Positions 15,620 to 24,030 are shown, counted from the stretch's first letter. The stretch is 35,810 bases of DNA from Candidatus Bipolaricaulota bacterium (GCA_030606565.1 JAUWGE010000004.1:67256-103065), one strand, 5' to 3'. A program made the numbers and translations. The notes: a model not told the origin generated them from the sequence alone.

Positions 15620-16465
15620 TCATAGAGCCGTTTTATTAATCTCCCTTAACTTTTGCACGTTTGTAGTCTTCTCGCACCTCTGGCAACCAGGGCAGAAGTA
15701 GGTCGATCGCCCGGCCTGCACGATCCGTTCAATCTTCTTTCCGCAACGGCGGCAGGTCTCTCCCTCCCGGCCGTAGACCGAGAGAACCTCCTGAAACCCT
15801 CCGTACTCTCCGGACGTGTTGCGATAGTCGGAGATCGTATCGCCGAGTGTAGTTCCCATGTGGTCGATTGCCTCCTTGAGTACCCCCACGATAGCGGGGT
15901 GAAGCGCCCGGATCTCCTTTTGGGTGAGCGTGTTCCCAGCTCGGCACGGATCGATACGTGCGCGCCACAGGGCTTCGGCAGAGTAGATGTTCCCGATCCC
16001 GGCGATCCTCTTCTGGTTCATCAGCAGGGGCTTTATCGGGGCGCGCGAGGCCATGACGACCTCTGCCAACCGCTCCGGCGTGAACTCCGGGTCGAACGGG
16101 TCGATTCCGAGCCGGTGCGGGAAGCCGTTACGCGAGTACTCGACCGTTCCCAACCGCCGCGGGTTGATGAAATAGACCTTTCCACGGTCGAGGTGGAGGA
16201 TGAAGCGTGTGTGCCGTACCTCCTCGGGGGAACGGGTGCGGGTGAGTCGGCCGGACATACGCAGGTGGACGATGAGCGACCTCCCCCCGGAGAGGCGGAA
16301 GACGATGTACTTTCCTTGCCGCTCGATCTTCTCGATCGTCGTTCCGACGATCTCATGCACAGGGAGATCTAGGCGCGGGTCGAGGACCTGTAGTCTCTCG
16401 ATCCTCGCTCCGCTTAGATCGCTCAGCTCGCGGACGATCGTTTCGACCTCAGGGAGCTCCGGCAT
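15620..16465 (-). CDS. mutM: Formamidopyrimidine-DNA glycosylase
   Basis: The 281-residue protein starts MPELPEVET, with the catalytic Pro and Glu of the Fpg/Nei family. It has the helix-two-turn-helix segment (GIGNIYSAEALW) and ends in a CRRC...CPGC zinc finger. It removes 8-oxoguanine and ring-opened purines from DNA. Its start overlaps the end of perR by 17 bases, and rubrerythrin follows 21 bases on, which ties oxidative DNA repair to the peroxide regulon. Confidence 0.96.
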   Translation of the reverse strand: MPELPEVETIVRELSDLSGARIERLQVLDPRLDLPVHEIVGTTIEKIERQGKYIVFRLSGGRSLIVHLRMSGRLTRTRSPEEVRHTRFILHLDRGKVYFINPRRLGTVEYSRNGFPHRLGIDPFDPEFTPERLAEVVMASRAPIKPLLMNQKRIAGIGNIYSAEALWRARIDPCRAGNTLTQKEIRALHPAIVGVLKEAIDHMGTTLGDTISDYRNTSGEYGGFQEVLSVYGREGETCRRCGKKIERIVQAGRSTYFCPGCQRCEKTTNVQKLREINKTAL

Positions 16466-16943
16466 CGTCCCTCCTTTTCGTGCTCACTGAAGAACGCCTT
16501 ACTCCTGTTTTAGATTCGTTCTTATTCTGGCTGTTCTGCTTTTGACATTGTACACAAATCCCGTGGAGGTAGACTTGTGCTACTTCCACGAGGTGCCCGC
16601 AAATCTCGTCCCCCGGTCGGATGGAACAGGGAAGATCGACGTCGTATAGGTTGCCACAGACTCGGCAGAGAAAGTGTGGATGGGGACTGGGGTTATAGTC
16701 ATACCGCGCCGCCTCGCGGGCGATGGTGAGTTCCTGAATACCCCCTGCCTTCTTCAGCGCGTCGAGCACGTTGTACACCGTCGCCTTGGCGAGCGAGGGG
16801 AACTGGTCCCGCACCCCTTGATAGACCTCCTCCGCGGTGGGGTGGGTGTGGTTATTCTCCAGGTACTCCAATACTGCCAACCGCTGGATCGTAGGGACAA
16901 GTCCCAACTTTCGCAACCTTGTAGAGCGAGCTCCAATATCCAT
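16449..16943 (-). CDS. perR: PerR-type peroxide-sensing repressor (Fur family)
   Basis: This 164-residue Fur-family protein has a winged helix (ATVYNVLDAL) and two CxxC zinc pairs (C93, C96 and C130, C133). The regulatory metal ligands align with a constant offset of three to Bacillus PerR: H34, D82, H88, H90 and D101 for H37, D85, H91, H93 and D104. Asp at the last position is the PerR rather than Fur signature and supports iron-catalysed peroxide sensing. A basic tail of about 30 residues follows the last CxxC. It heads the 11-gene operon. Confidence 0.93.
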   Translation of the reverse strand: MDIGARSTRLRKLGLVPTIQRLAVLEYLENNHTHPTAEEVYQGVRDQFPSLAKATVYNVLDALKKAGGIQELTIAREAARYDYNPSPHPHFLCRVCGNLYDVDLPCSIRPGDEICGHLVEVAQVYLHGICVQCQKQNSQNKNESKTGVRRSSVSTKRRDDAGAP

Positions 16944-16944
16944 A

Positions 16945-16959
16945 TTAGAACTATTATAA
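16945..16959 (-). promoter_or_regulatory. PerR-box-like operator at the perR start
   Basis: Minus-strand TTATAATAGTTCTAA matches the PerR box TTATAAT-N-ATTATAA at twelve of fourteen fixed positions. It begins in the -10 hexamer and ends just before the ATG, so bound repressor would block transcription of the operon, including perR. Confidence 0.65.
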
Positions 16960-16981
16960 ACTTAGAACGACTAAAAATCAA
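16953..16981 (-). promoter_or_regulatory. Promoter of the perR operon
   Basis: On the minus strand TTGATT (16976-16981) is followed by exactly 17 bases and a perfect TATAAT (16953-16958). The predicted start at about 16946 lies within three or four bases of the ATG at 16943, and no ribosome binding site is possible, so the message should be leaderless. TTAGAAC is repeated at 16945-16951 and 16962-16968. Confidence 0.75.
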
Positions 16982-17013
16982 GTGCTGTGAGAAGAGTGCT
17001 ACAGGTGAAGACT

Positions 17014-17049
17014 GCTGGCCGAAGCCAGCGATTTTGGTCGCGCAAAATC
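17014..17049. other. Two tandem perfect hairpins upstream of perR
   Basis: GCTGGC-CGAA-GCCAGC (17014-17029) is followed without gap by GATTTTG-N6-CAAAATC (17030-17049). Neither has a U tract. They lie in the 305-base gap between the SDR gene and perR. The rest of this gap, beyond the promoter, shows nothing I can support. Confidence 0.45.
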
Positions 17050-17248
17050 CGATGGTTGGTTTGCTGTAGGACGCTGTTGATGGCCTTTTAGATGGGGCGG
17101 GTGGGAGCGGAGGCTAAGTAGGCGGACGGTTTTCTTAAGTCAGATTATCTATCTTCGATAAAAGTAAGGGATTTGATGATATCCATCATTGATCCTCAAT
17201 CGGCACTGCCTAACTGCAAGAGCTCGCCTACGCCGCGCAGGAGTATTA

Positions 17249-18091
17249 CTAATCCCTCGGGTTCGACATCCTATACGCCGGGGGTTGATTTCCATCGATG
17301 TCGGTGAAGCCGTACTCGCGCGCAAGATCACCCACGGTCAGGACGCTTCCCGCCTTTTCCATCACGTTGGGATCGGTCGCGAGGGCGGCAACCGCCCGCC
17401 CGATGTACTCCACCGATTCGGTCTTGCTCAGTTCTTCAGGAGTGTGTTTATCTGCCATCACTGATTCCGTGCGCATCCAACCGGGCGAGAGTGCCACAGC
17501 GGCGATATGGTACTTCCGCAGTTCCAGTGCCATCCCGTAAGCCATGCGGTTGATTGCCGTCTTTGCCAAGTCATAGGGTAGATTGCTGAGACATTTGCCC
17601 CGATCCCAAAAGGTGGTATTCACTATGAGTCCCTGGCGGTGTGACATCATGAGCGGGATCGCGAAGCGACTGGCCGTATAGTGGGCGCGCACCCCTGCCG
17701 TGAATATCTTCTCCCAGCGCCAGAGCGGCTGCTCCCAGAACGGGAGGTCGAAGGTGCGGTCATCGTATTGTTCATACCCGCCCCAGACGTTGTTCACCAG
17801 AATATCGAGCCGGCCGTGTTCCTGCTTCACTCGCTCAAACAGCGCTTCGACTTGTTCATCCACCGTGTGGTTGCAGCGGACGGGAATGCCCGTCCCACCT
17901 CGTGCGGCGAGTTGCTCTGCGGTGTCTTCGATGGTGGTGCCAGGCAAGTCTGGTCTTGTGGGATCACCCCTGATGCTGCGTCCCGTCACGTAGACCGTGG
18001 CTCCCTCCTCACCAAGCACGAGGGCGATACCGCGCCCCCCACCGCGACTGGCTCCAGTGACCACGGTTATCTTCCCCTTTAAACGCTGCAT
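17249..18091 (-). CDS. Short-chain dehydrogenase/reductase, DHRS1-like
   Basis: The 280-residue Rossmann protein has the cofactor motif TGASRGGGRGIALVLGEEG and NN at LDILVNNVWGG. The catalytic YDLAK is preceded by NTTFWDRGK, where a Thr seems to sit where most family members have Ser. Sequence style is that of the DHRS1-like group; the substrate is unknown. It lies upstream of perR on the same strand, about 305 bases away, and shares no operon signal with it. Confidence 0.88.
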   Translation of the reverse strand: MQRLKGKITVVTGASRGGGRGIALVLGEEGATVYVTGRSIRGDPTRPDLPGTTIEDTAEQLAARGGTGIPVRCNHTVDEQVEALFERVKQEHGRLDILVNNVWGGYEQYDDRTFDLPFWEQPLWRWEKIFTAGVRAHYTASRFAIPLMMSHRQGLIVNTTFWDRGKCLSNLPYDLAKTAINRMAYGMALELRKYHIAAVALSPGWMRTESVMADKHTPEELSKTESVEYIGRAVAALATDPNVMEKAGSVLTVGDLAREYGFTDIDGNQPPAYRMSNPRD

Positions 18092-18155
18092 AATCCGCCG
18101 CCGTTGCTTTTAGTTTTTCAGCCGGCACTAGCTTTAGCTAAGGTCCTTATCGCTC

Positions 18156-18641
18156 TTAGCTATTGCCATTCCACGACTCGATTTCCACCTCATCAACGGT
18201 CTCGTTATCCTCTCCAAACGTAAAGCGCGCCCGTATCCGCTCCCCTGCAAGGATGCGTGGGAGCCAATGAGCCCCATCTTTCCACATGCGCTCGAAGGGT
18301 ATATCGTCTACCTTGAACCAAACAGGCTTCATCTCTGTGCTTTCCGTCGGCGTGCCCTCCCACGTTGTCACCACAAAGACATGCACCACTTGATTCCAAG
18401 AGGGTTTTGCGGGAAACAGGAATGTTAAGTGGCCCATCTGCTGGAGGTCCTTTTTGCAGATCTTGATTCCTGTCTCTTCTTCTAGTTCTCTGATAGCGGC
18501 TGTTGCTACCGTTTCTCCCGCCTCGACTTTGCCCCCAGGACCATTGTATTTCCCCGCGCCAAACCCGATCTTCTTGAAGCCCAAGAGGACCTCATTGGCC
18601 GGATTTCCTCGTATCGGAAAACAAAGTGTCGCGTCTTTCAT
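18156..18641 (-). CDS. NUDIX hydrolase, MTH1-like (oxidised nucleotide diphosphatase)
   Basis: The 161-residue protein has a complete NUDIX box from GGKVEAGE to RELEEETGI at about residues 36-58. It also has the MTH1-like KYNGPGGK lead and a C-terminal WLPRILAGERIRARFTF region. Such enzymes hydrolyse 8-oxo-dGTP and related purine triphosphates, though the substrate is not proven here. Its ATG overlaps the stop of the small upstream frame in an ATGA junction and has AAGGAG in front. Confidence 0.88.
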   Translation of the reverse strand: MKDATLCFPIRGNPANEVLLGFKKIGFGAGKYNGPGGKVEAGETVATAAIRELEEETGIKICKKDLQQMGHLTFLFPAKPSWNQVVHVFVVTTWEGTPTESTEMKPVWFKVDDIPFERMWKDGAHWLPRILAGERIRARFTFGEDNETVDEVEIESWNGNS

Positions 18642-18868
18642 CGTTGCTCCTTAGCGTATCCCATGCCGCTTACAGATGAGATCACCCTCGAGGTGGAGCC
18701 TATGCCGTTAGCCGATACAAACAGATTCAACGGAGCGTTTACAAGCTGTTCGATGGAGCGCTCGACTGCGTATGTGTGCGTATGCGCAGGGTCTGGTGGC
18801 GTTCGTAGTCCAATGTCCTCTCTTGCGGAGCCGAGAACGGCTGCTATGAATTGTGTTTCAGATTTCAT
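18638..18868 (-). CDS. Small hypothetical protein between the nucleotidase and NUDIX genes
   Basis: A 76-residue frame begins 11 bases after the nucleotidase stop and ends in an ATGA overlap with the NUDIX start, so the arrangement looks like a coupled operon gene. The product (MKSETQFIAAVLGS... to ...SGMGYAKEQR) matches no family I know and has no clear ribosome binding site. A longer form starts at 18898 inside the upstream gene. It could be a chance frame. Confidence 0.4.
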   Translation of the reverse strand: MKSETQFIAAVLGSAREDIGLRTPPDPAHTHTYAVERSIEQLVNAPLNLFVSANGIGSTSRVISSVSGMGYAKEQR

Positions 18869-18879
18869 AATGTCGATGG

Positions 18880-20370
18880 CTAGGGAATGGAGAGCCAACG
18901 ACCCTGCATCGGCTGAGGCACGGGCGAATGTCGGCGCACGTAGTCTTCAATCACTTCGCGCAAGATCGTCGGTACCTCCTGCTCCGTGCTCTGTCCCTTG
19001 TCCAACACCAGGTAGCCGACCTTCGACATAGTTTCGGCATCGGTATGCGCGAGGCAATACAGGCGATTCGGATCAATTGGTTCCCCCTGCACCATGACAC
19101 GCCGCACCCGGCCTCCTACGTCTGCGCCCGGGTCGTACTCGACCACCACGCCGCTGATTTGCGGGATGCCAATGGGTGTCCCTCGGAAACCGTGATGCTT
19201 GAACTGCGAGATGGCAGGATCCAGGCCATGCTCCAAGGCGGTCAAGATCTGCTCACCTCGAACCTTGGTCAAGCATGGATTGGCTGTTGTGAAACAAGAA
19301 GCATCGAGCTCGCCCAAGGTGATCGTGCCTGCTGGCAGGCCCTGGTTAAGAAGTCCGCTGGCAACGATGGCCACATCAGCTTCCAGGTGCTCTCGCAGCG
19401 CATCAGCGGTGAGGTTTCCAATACCGCACTCGTGGAAGTGATCCAGGTTGAGTGGTACTTCCAACACCCCGATGGGTTCTGCTACCAACGCGTCCACCTC
19501 TTGCTCGGCGGCGGCGATGGCTGCCAGCATGGCTGGGTCAGGCGGCTCGTCCTCGGGCACGTCCAGCACCTGGGCCGAGTGTTCCAGCATCCGTCCATCA
19601 TCTGGATCCAGCGTTAAATCTACCCGACCGAGAGCCTCGGCATATTGGCCCGCCTGAGCAACGAGGACGCCGCTAGATTCTTCCCCTGTAGGCAACCGGT
19701 TGTGGGAATGCCCGCCGATGATCAGGTCAATCCCGGGCACTGACTTGGCTAGGTGCCGATCATCTTCCAGGCCGAGGTGGGAGAGCACAACGATCGGCCC
19801 CCCACACTGCTTTCTCAGCTTTCCGACCAGGGCGCGGGCTACATCACAGAAGTCAGGAAAGTGGAGCCCAAACAGTTCGTAGAGTCCTTCCCAGGGGGCG
19901 GTTAGACCGATGACGCCCATAGTCAAGCCGTGTGGCAGGGGAATGAGCACATATTCTTGAAGCCCTTTGGGCAGCGGTCCATCGCCATCCCGGCAGTTGG
20001 CGGCCAAGATGGGGAAATCGGCCCGAGCCGCCACCGCGGCCATCGCTTGTGGACCATACGGCAGGGAGATGGCATTGCCCATCGTCTGTAAGGTGTACCC
20101 CATTGCGGTGAGAATCGGCGAGAAGGTAGCACCTTTCGTAAGGCTGCATAGACGAACTCGACGGTCCGCAGCATCGCCGGCATCCCAGAAGAAGACCTGT
20201 CGCCCCTGAGCCTCCGCCTCAGCCCGTAACCCGCGGGCAAAGGCACTCAGACGGGCCATGGCCTCCAGATGACCATGTATGTCGTTGGTGTGAAAAATGG
20301 AAAGAGCGACAGGTTCCTTAGGTTTTAATGTCCGTTCTAGCATCTCATGTTTTGTAAGAGGTTTATGCAT
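18880..20370 (-). CDS. Cytoplasmic 5'-nucleotidase/UshA-like metallophosphoesterase with altered GNH motif
   Basis: The 496-residue protein has the UshA two-domain layout. The N-terminal metallophosphatase motifs are HTNDIHGHLE, WDAGDAAD, VLSHLGL and GGHSHN, and the C-terminal nucleotide-binding domain spans about residues 300-496. The motif normally reading GNHE(F/W)D is GNAISLPYG here, so the metal-binding Asn is kept and the catalytic His is Ala. There is no signal peptide, unlike periplasmic UshA. Activity may be changed or directed to another substrate. Its start overlaps the 2H phosphoesterase gene by eight bases. Confidence 0.85.
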   Translation of the reverse strand: MHKPLTKHEMLERTLKPKEPVALSIFHTNDIHGHLEAMARLSAFARGLRAEAEAQGRQVFFWDAGDAADRRVRLCSLTKGATFSPILTAMGYTLQTMGNAISLPYGPQAMAAVAARADFPILAANCRDGDGPLPKGLQEYVLIPLPHGLTMGVIGLTAPWEGLYELFGLHFPDFCDVARALVGKLRKQCGGPIVVLSHLGLEDDRHLAKSVPGIDLIIGGHSHNRLPTGEESSGVLVAQAGQYAEALGRVDLTLDPDDGRMLEHSAQVLDVPEDEPPDPAMLAAIAAAEQEVDALVAEPIGVLEVPLNLDHFHECGIGNLTADALREHLEADVAIVASGLLNQGLPAGTITLGELDASCFTTANPCLTKVRGEQILTALEHGLDPAISQFKHHGFRGTPIGIPQISGVVVEYDPGADVGGRVRRVMVQGEPIDPNRLYCLAHTDAETMSKVGYLVLDKGQSTEQEVPTILREVIEDYVRRHSPVPQPMQGRWLSIP

Positions 20371-20926
20371 TTATCGTACCTCGCTTGCTTCCCGCAAGCG
20401 TGTGCGAGAAAAGCGTTTCGCAACCGACTCGAGAAACTTTGATGATTTTGAGCGCTTCTGCCTGAGCGTGAATCGGCAAAGAAGCTCCCCGAGAAATGCT
20501 CACTGCTTTGGTGATCTTGCCGGGTGAGAGGCCAACGGCGAGCGTACAGTGCGGGACCCAGGATAAAGGACAGTAATGAGGCCAGGGCTTCTTCGCATGC
20601 TCTTCAAAGAGTCGGTGAACAGCGGCGTGCAAACTCAGGAGTTCTTTCGTCACGGTTACGCCAAAGAAGAGGATGCCTTCTTCTGTTGGGAAGATCCCGA
20701 TACTGGATAGGAGAAGCGGGAATGGCGAGATAGTGGTCATATAGGAAGACAACTCATCCTGTAGTCCCTTCACATCGAGTTTATCGCAGACACAAAGCGA
20801 CAGATGAGGGCGGAGACCCTCAACAAGCATAGATGAGGAGACGCCCGCTTCGGCGAGGGCTTCCCACGTCCGGCGAATTGTGGTTTCGGTTGTTCCATCA
20901 AAGGTCAGTACGACACCAACTGGCAC
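20363..20926 (-). CDS. 2H phosphoesterase / 2'-5' RNA ligase-like protein
   Basis: The 187-residue protein has the two HxS/T motifs of the 2H superfamily, HLSLCV and HCTLAV, about 88 residues apart. The start is a GTG preceded by AAAGGGGGA. Members hydrolyse or form 2'-5' or cyclic phosphodiester bonds in RNA. It is coupled to the nucleotidase-like gene by an eight-base overlap, which suggests linked nucleotide or RNA-end metabolism (inference). Confidence 0.8.
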   Translation of the reverse strand: MPVGVVLTFDGTTETTIRRTWEALAEAGVSSSMLVEGLRPHLSLCVCDKLDVKGLQDELSSYMTTISPFPLLLSSIGIFPTEEGILFFGVTVTKELLSLHAAVHRLFEEHAKKPWPHYCPLSWVPHCTLAVGLSPGKITKAVSISRGASLPIHAQAEALKIIKVSRVGCETLFSHTLAGSKRGTINA

Positions 20927-21193
20927 CCGGTCCCCCTTTATTCGCCTTACAGTGTAGCATCTTTGTCACTCTGTGGTAGGGTGGGTGCAGGTTCAAGCGG
21001 CGCTTGGAGGACTCACCCCCGATTGGAGTAGACTAGATGCGCTATCTTGAACGTCTGAGCGTAGGCAACTTGTGAATGGTGTAGACAAGAATTGAGAGGC
21101 CCCCATGCTTTTCCGCACCGAAAGCTAGGGGAGCAGAGTGGCAAGCAAAAGAGGCACGGAAGACCGCGCCCCTTAGTCCCAAATCGACAATTG

Positions 21194-22156
21194 TTACAGA
21201 GGCATTATCGGCTCGCAGATATCGACTATGTGCTTGCCCTCGGGGTGGGTCTTCGGGTCGTTGAGGTAGAGCTCGTAACACAGGCGATCGTCGGGCTGGT
21301 AGCCGCTTTCGGGAAACCATTCACCCATCAGCTTGTCCCACGCCTCAGCGTACTGGTCTTCGTTGATCTCCACGTGAGCCACCGCAAACATTCCCCCGGG
21401 GATCGTCATCGTTCCAACTTCGCCCTCAACAGGTGTGTCCTTGGGTACGGTGATACAAGCACTTGAACGAAGCTTTGACTCCTCGGTGATCTCGGGGTTG
21501 TCGTGGTACACACCCAGAAGCTTCGTCTCAGGGAAGTTGATCAACCCACGCGGTCCGGCCCACCGCATCAGCTTCTCGATAGCTCCCCCGATCTGGTTGT
21601 ACGGGCCAACGTGGCGGATGTAGGCCACGTGCAGTTCGGGCAGCTCTTTCACTTCGACAGTCATCTCGATCATCTTCGTCCTCCTTCTTTTTATTTGGAG
21701 TATACCCTCAGTGTAGTTCAAAGACGCGGCATCGTCTTTCCCATCCTTGCGAATCGATTTTCCGATCTTGCTTTTCGGTTGACGGAGCTTACTCAATGAC
21801 TTAAGCCCGCCACGGCGAAACTGGGAGGCGCTCATTCCGAAGAAGGTCCTAAACTCGCGAGCGAAGGAAGCAGAGCTTGAGAATCCGCAGTGCATGGCAA
21901 TGGCAGTGATCGTCATCTTGGGATTGTTGATGAGCTTCATCGCCGCGGTCTCGGCACGGATCCGTCGAATGAAGGTGTTGAGAGTTTCCCCGGTTATCCC
22001 ACGGAAGACTCGGTGAAAGTGATAGGGGGAGAAGTTGGCCACTCCCGCAAGTTTCTCAAGACAGAGGTCCCCGTTAAGGTTCGCGCCGATATAATCCATA
22101 ACGCGATTTATGCGGGCCACGTACTCTTGTCTCATCCGCTCGCGTCTATTGTGCAT
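21194..22156 (-). CDS. AraC-family regulator with GyrI-like effector domain
   Basis: The protein has an N-terminal AraC double helix-turn-helix (CLEKLAGVANFSPYHFHRVF and ITAIAMHCGFSSSASFAREF). A GyrI/SbmC-like domain follows (about 155 residues, beginning MIEMTVEVKELPELHVAYI and containing HVGPYNQIG). This Rob/BmrR-like architecture senses hydrophobic or drug-like ligands. The frame opens at 22204, but the ATG at 22156 has AAAGGAT at a suitable distance. The 267-base gap downstream to the phosphoesterase gene shows nothing I can support. Confidence 0.88.
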   Translation of the reverse strand: MHNRRERMRQEYVARINRVMDYIGANLNGDLCLEKLAGVANFSPYHFHRVFRGITGETLNTFIRRIRAETAAMKLINNPKMTITAIAMHCGFSSSASFAREFRTFFGMSASQFRRGGLKSLSKLRQPKSKIGKSIRKDGKDDAASLNYTEGILQIKRRRTKMIEMTVEVKELPELHVAYIRHVGPYNQIGGAIEKLMRWAGPRGLINFPETKLLGVYHDNPEITEESKLRSSACITVPKDTPVEGEVGTMTIPGGMFAVAHVEINEDQYAEAWDKLMGEWFPESGYQPDDRLCYELYLNDPKTHPEGKHIVDICEPIMPL

Positions 22157-22231
22157 GTCGGAGTAAATCCTTTGATGATTTCTATGGCCCGATGTAGCAA
22201 CCAAAGCTTAATGTGAACTCATCTCACTTTA

Positions 22232-22936
22232 TTACGGGCGTCTTCCGATGAACAACCCCCTGCCTATCAATCCCTTAGGATCGTAGGTTACTTCAAGGCC
22301 GGCGTTAGCGAGGACAGCACGAATCTCATCTGTCTCAAACAGTCCAAGTTCGTGATGTTCAACAAAGTGCTCCGTTCCCTCCGGTGTCCCGATCAAGTAG
22401 TGAAGGTCAAAAAACGACAGGCGCCCGTCAGCAAAACTCGTGTTGACTCGGGCGATCTTTAAATCGGGCTCATCGATGAAGAGAGAATGGACCGTGCCAG
22501 AATGCCAAGCATCAGGAGTGAACCAGGGTTCGATGACAAGGATACCACTAGGCAGCAAGTGATGTGTCATACAATCCACCGCGCGAGCGAGGTTGTCCAG
22601 TGTTTTGAGATAGCCGATCGAGCTGAAAAGACAGGTTATAACGTGAAACTTGCGATGAAGATCAAAGTTCATCATATCGGCGTGATGGAAGGTGATGCCA
22701 GGGTTTCGCCTCCGAGCGAGATCGAGGAGTTCTTGGGAAATGTCGAGCCCCTCAACGTCGAAGAGCGCTTTTAGGTATTCGATATGGCACCCTGTTCCAC
22801 ACGCTACATTCAACAGGCGGTTTTCCTCCGAGCAAAGGTACTCACGAATGATGGAAATGAGCTTCAGCGCTTCCGTGCGATAGTCCTTGAAAGAGTAGAT
22901 TTTATCGTAATAGGTAGCTGATTCTGAAAACACCAC
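22232..22936 (-). CDS. Class I SAM-dependent methyltransferase
   Basis: The 234-residue protein has motif I LLNVACGTGCHIEYL and the acidic GLDISQELLDLAR. It also has FSSIGYLKTLDNLARAV and the late strand LPSGILVIEPW. It starts with GTG behind GGGAGGA. The fold is of the small-molecule methyltransferase type, and the substrate cannot be told. It is on the same strand as the AraC gene, 75 bases upstream of it. Confidence 0.85.
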   Translation of the reverse strand: MVFSESATYYDKIYSFKDYRTEALKLISIIREYLCSEENRLLNVACGTGCHIEYLKALFDVEGLDISQELLDLARRRNPGITFHHADMMNFDLHRKFHVITCLFSSIGYLKTLDNLARAVDCMTHHLLPSGILVIEPWFTPDAWHSGTVHSLFIDEPDLKIARVNTSFADGRLSFFDLHYLIGTPEGTEHFVEHHELGLFETDEIRAVLANAGLEVTYDPKGLIGRGLFIGRRP

Positions 22937-23093
22937 GTCCTCCCTTGGTGGTCGGGTTTGATTTCGATTCTGTAAAGCTCCTTACAAGGCACCTTGCTGA
23001 TGGTAGAGGGTACTGGTCGAACCTGTTGGGGATCAAGGTCTGCCCTCCGATTTTAGTATTGAAGGAAGTAGCGGGACCTCTGCTGGTGGATTC

Positions 23094-23876
23094 CTAGAGT
23101 TTGCTGACTTTCCGCGCGATGAGCTTCTTTATTTTCTTGTAGGAAGGTGGTGGCCCAGTGCGAACCTCCTTGTTGTCGATGAATAAGGCATCTGAGGTGC
23201 CCCACTCGAGCAGGGTGGGCCGGTCGAACGTATCGATCTCCTGGAACACGACCTTGTCGCCAAATTCAGCCGCGGCCCGCTTTGCCCGTTCGTATACGAT
23301 GTTCTGCGCCTGGCACCACCCGTTAACAAACGAGGTTACCGTCACCTTCCCAGGAGTCGTCTCCGGCTTCTTCTTCTTTTTGATCCACTTGGGAGGGATA
23401 GCGTCGTTTGCGAATGGTTTCCAGAGGAGAACCTGAATCCCCTGCTTGTCAACCTTGGTGTACCCCTGTTTTTTGAACCACGAGGCCCTCATCCAGAAGG
23501 GCAGAGATATCCCCCAGGCGACCATTCCCTTCGCCCCTTTCTCTTTAGCATCACTCTCTGCGGCCTTTAGCAATGCCTTCCCCATTCCCCTCTTCTGGAA
23601 GTTTCCTCTTCCCTTTTTGTAGCCGTGTACCCATATGCAATAGATGAGGTGGAGGTCCTGCCCTTCTACAAAAGTGTGCTCGATCGGGGCATACTGGATC
23701 ATCCCTCCTACTTCTCCGGTATCATCAAGCGCCAGCTTTACCCCGAGGCCTTGATCCTTCATCTTCTCGTACCACACCCGTTTGTGGTCCCCCGCCTCTT
23801 TCATCTCATCTGACCAGTCTTCAAGACAGAAGAAGTACAGTTCCTTTCGATCATCAGTCAGATCGACGATTTGCAT
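23094..23876 (-). CDS. GNAT acetyltransferase with YoaP-like C-terminal domain
   Basis: The 260-residue protein has an N-terminal GNAT domain (acetyl-CoA loop around NFQKRGMGKALLKAAE). A C-terminal thioredoxin-like segment of the YoaP type follows, with SFVNGWCQAQN at about residue 188 and a terminal PPSYKKIKKLI motif. The acceptor substrate is unknown. GAGGTGA precedes the ATG. The gene diverges from yjbQ. Confidence 0.82.
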   Translation of the reverse strand: MQIVDLTDDRKELYFFCLEDWSDEMKEAGDHKRVWYEKMKDQGLGVKLALDDTGEVGGMIQYAPIEHTFVEGQDLHLIYCIWVHGYKKGRGNFQKRGMGKALLKAAESDAKEKGAKGMVAWGISLPFWMRASWFKKQGYTKVDKQGIQVLLWKPFANDAIPPKWIKKKKKPETTPGKVTVTSFVNGWCQAQNIVYERAKRAAAEFGDKVVFQEIDTFDRPTLLEWGTSDALFIDNKEVRTGPPPSYKKIKKLIARKVSKL

Positions 23877-24030
23877 AGTTTCACCTCTTCCTTAATTTTC
23901 CATAGCCTGCCACAGTCTTCCTGTGCCCCTCTGAACACCACGAGCGTGCACCTTGGCGCCGGTTGAAGTCAAATTTGGCAATCATTACCTTATGGGCGTC
24001 TGATCGGCCCGCACCTGGCCGCGGAGGTTC

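Noticed and set aside
20927-21193. Possible RNA gene around a GGTTCAA sequence at about 20990
   Set aside because: The flanks do not form a tRNA acceptor or anticodon stem, and no other structure is evident.
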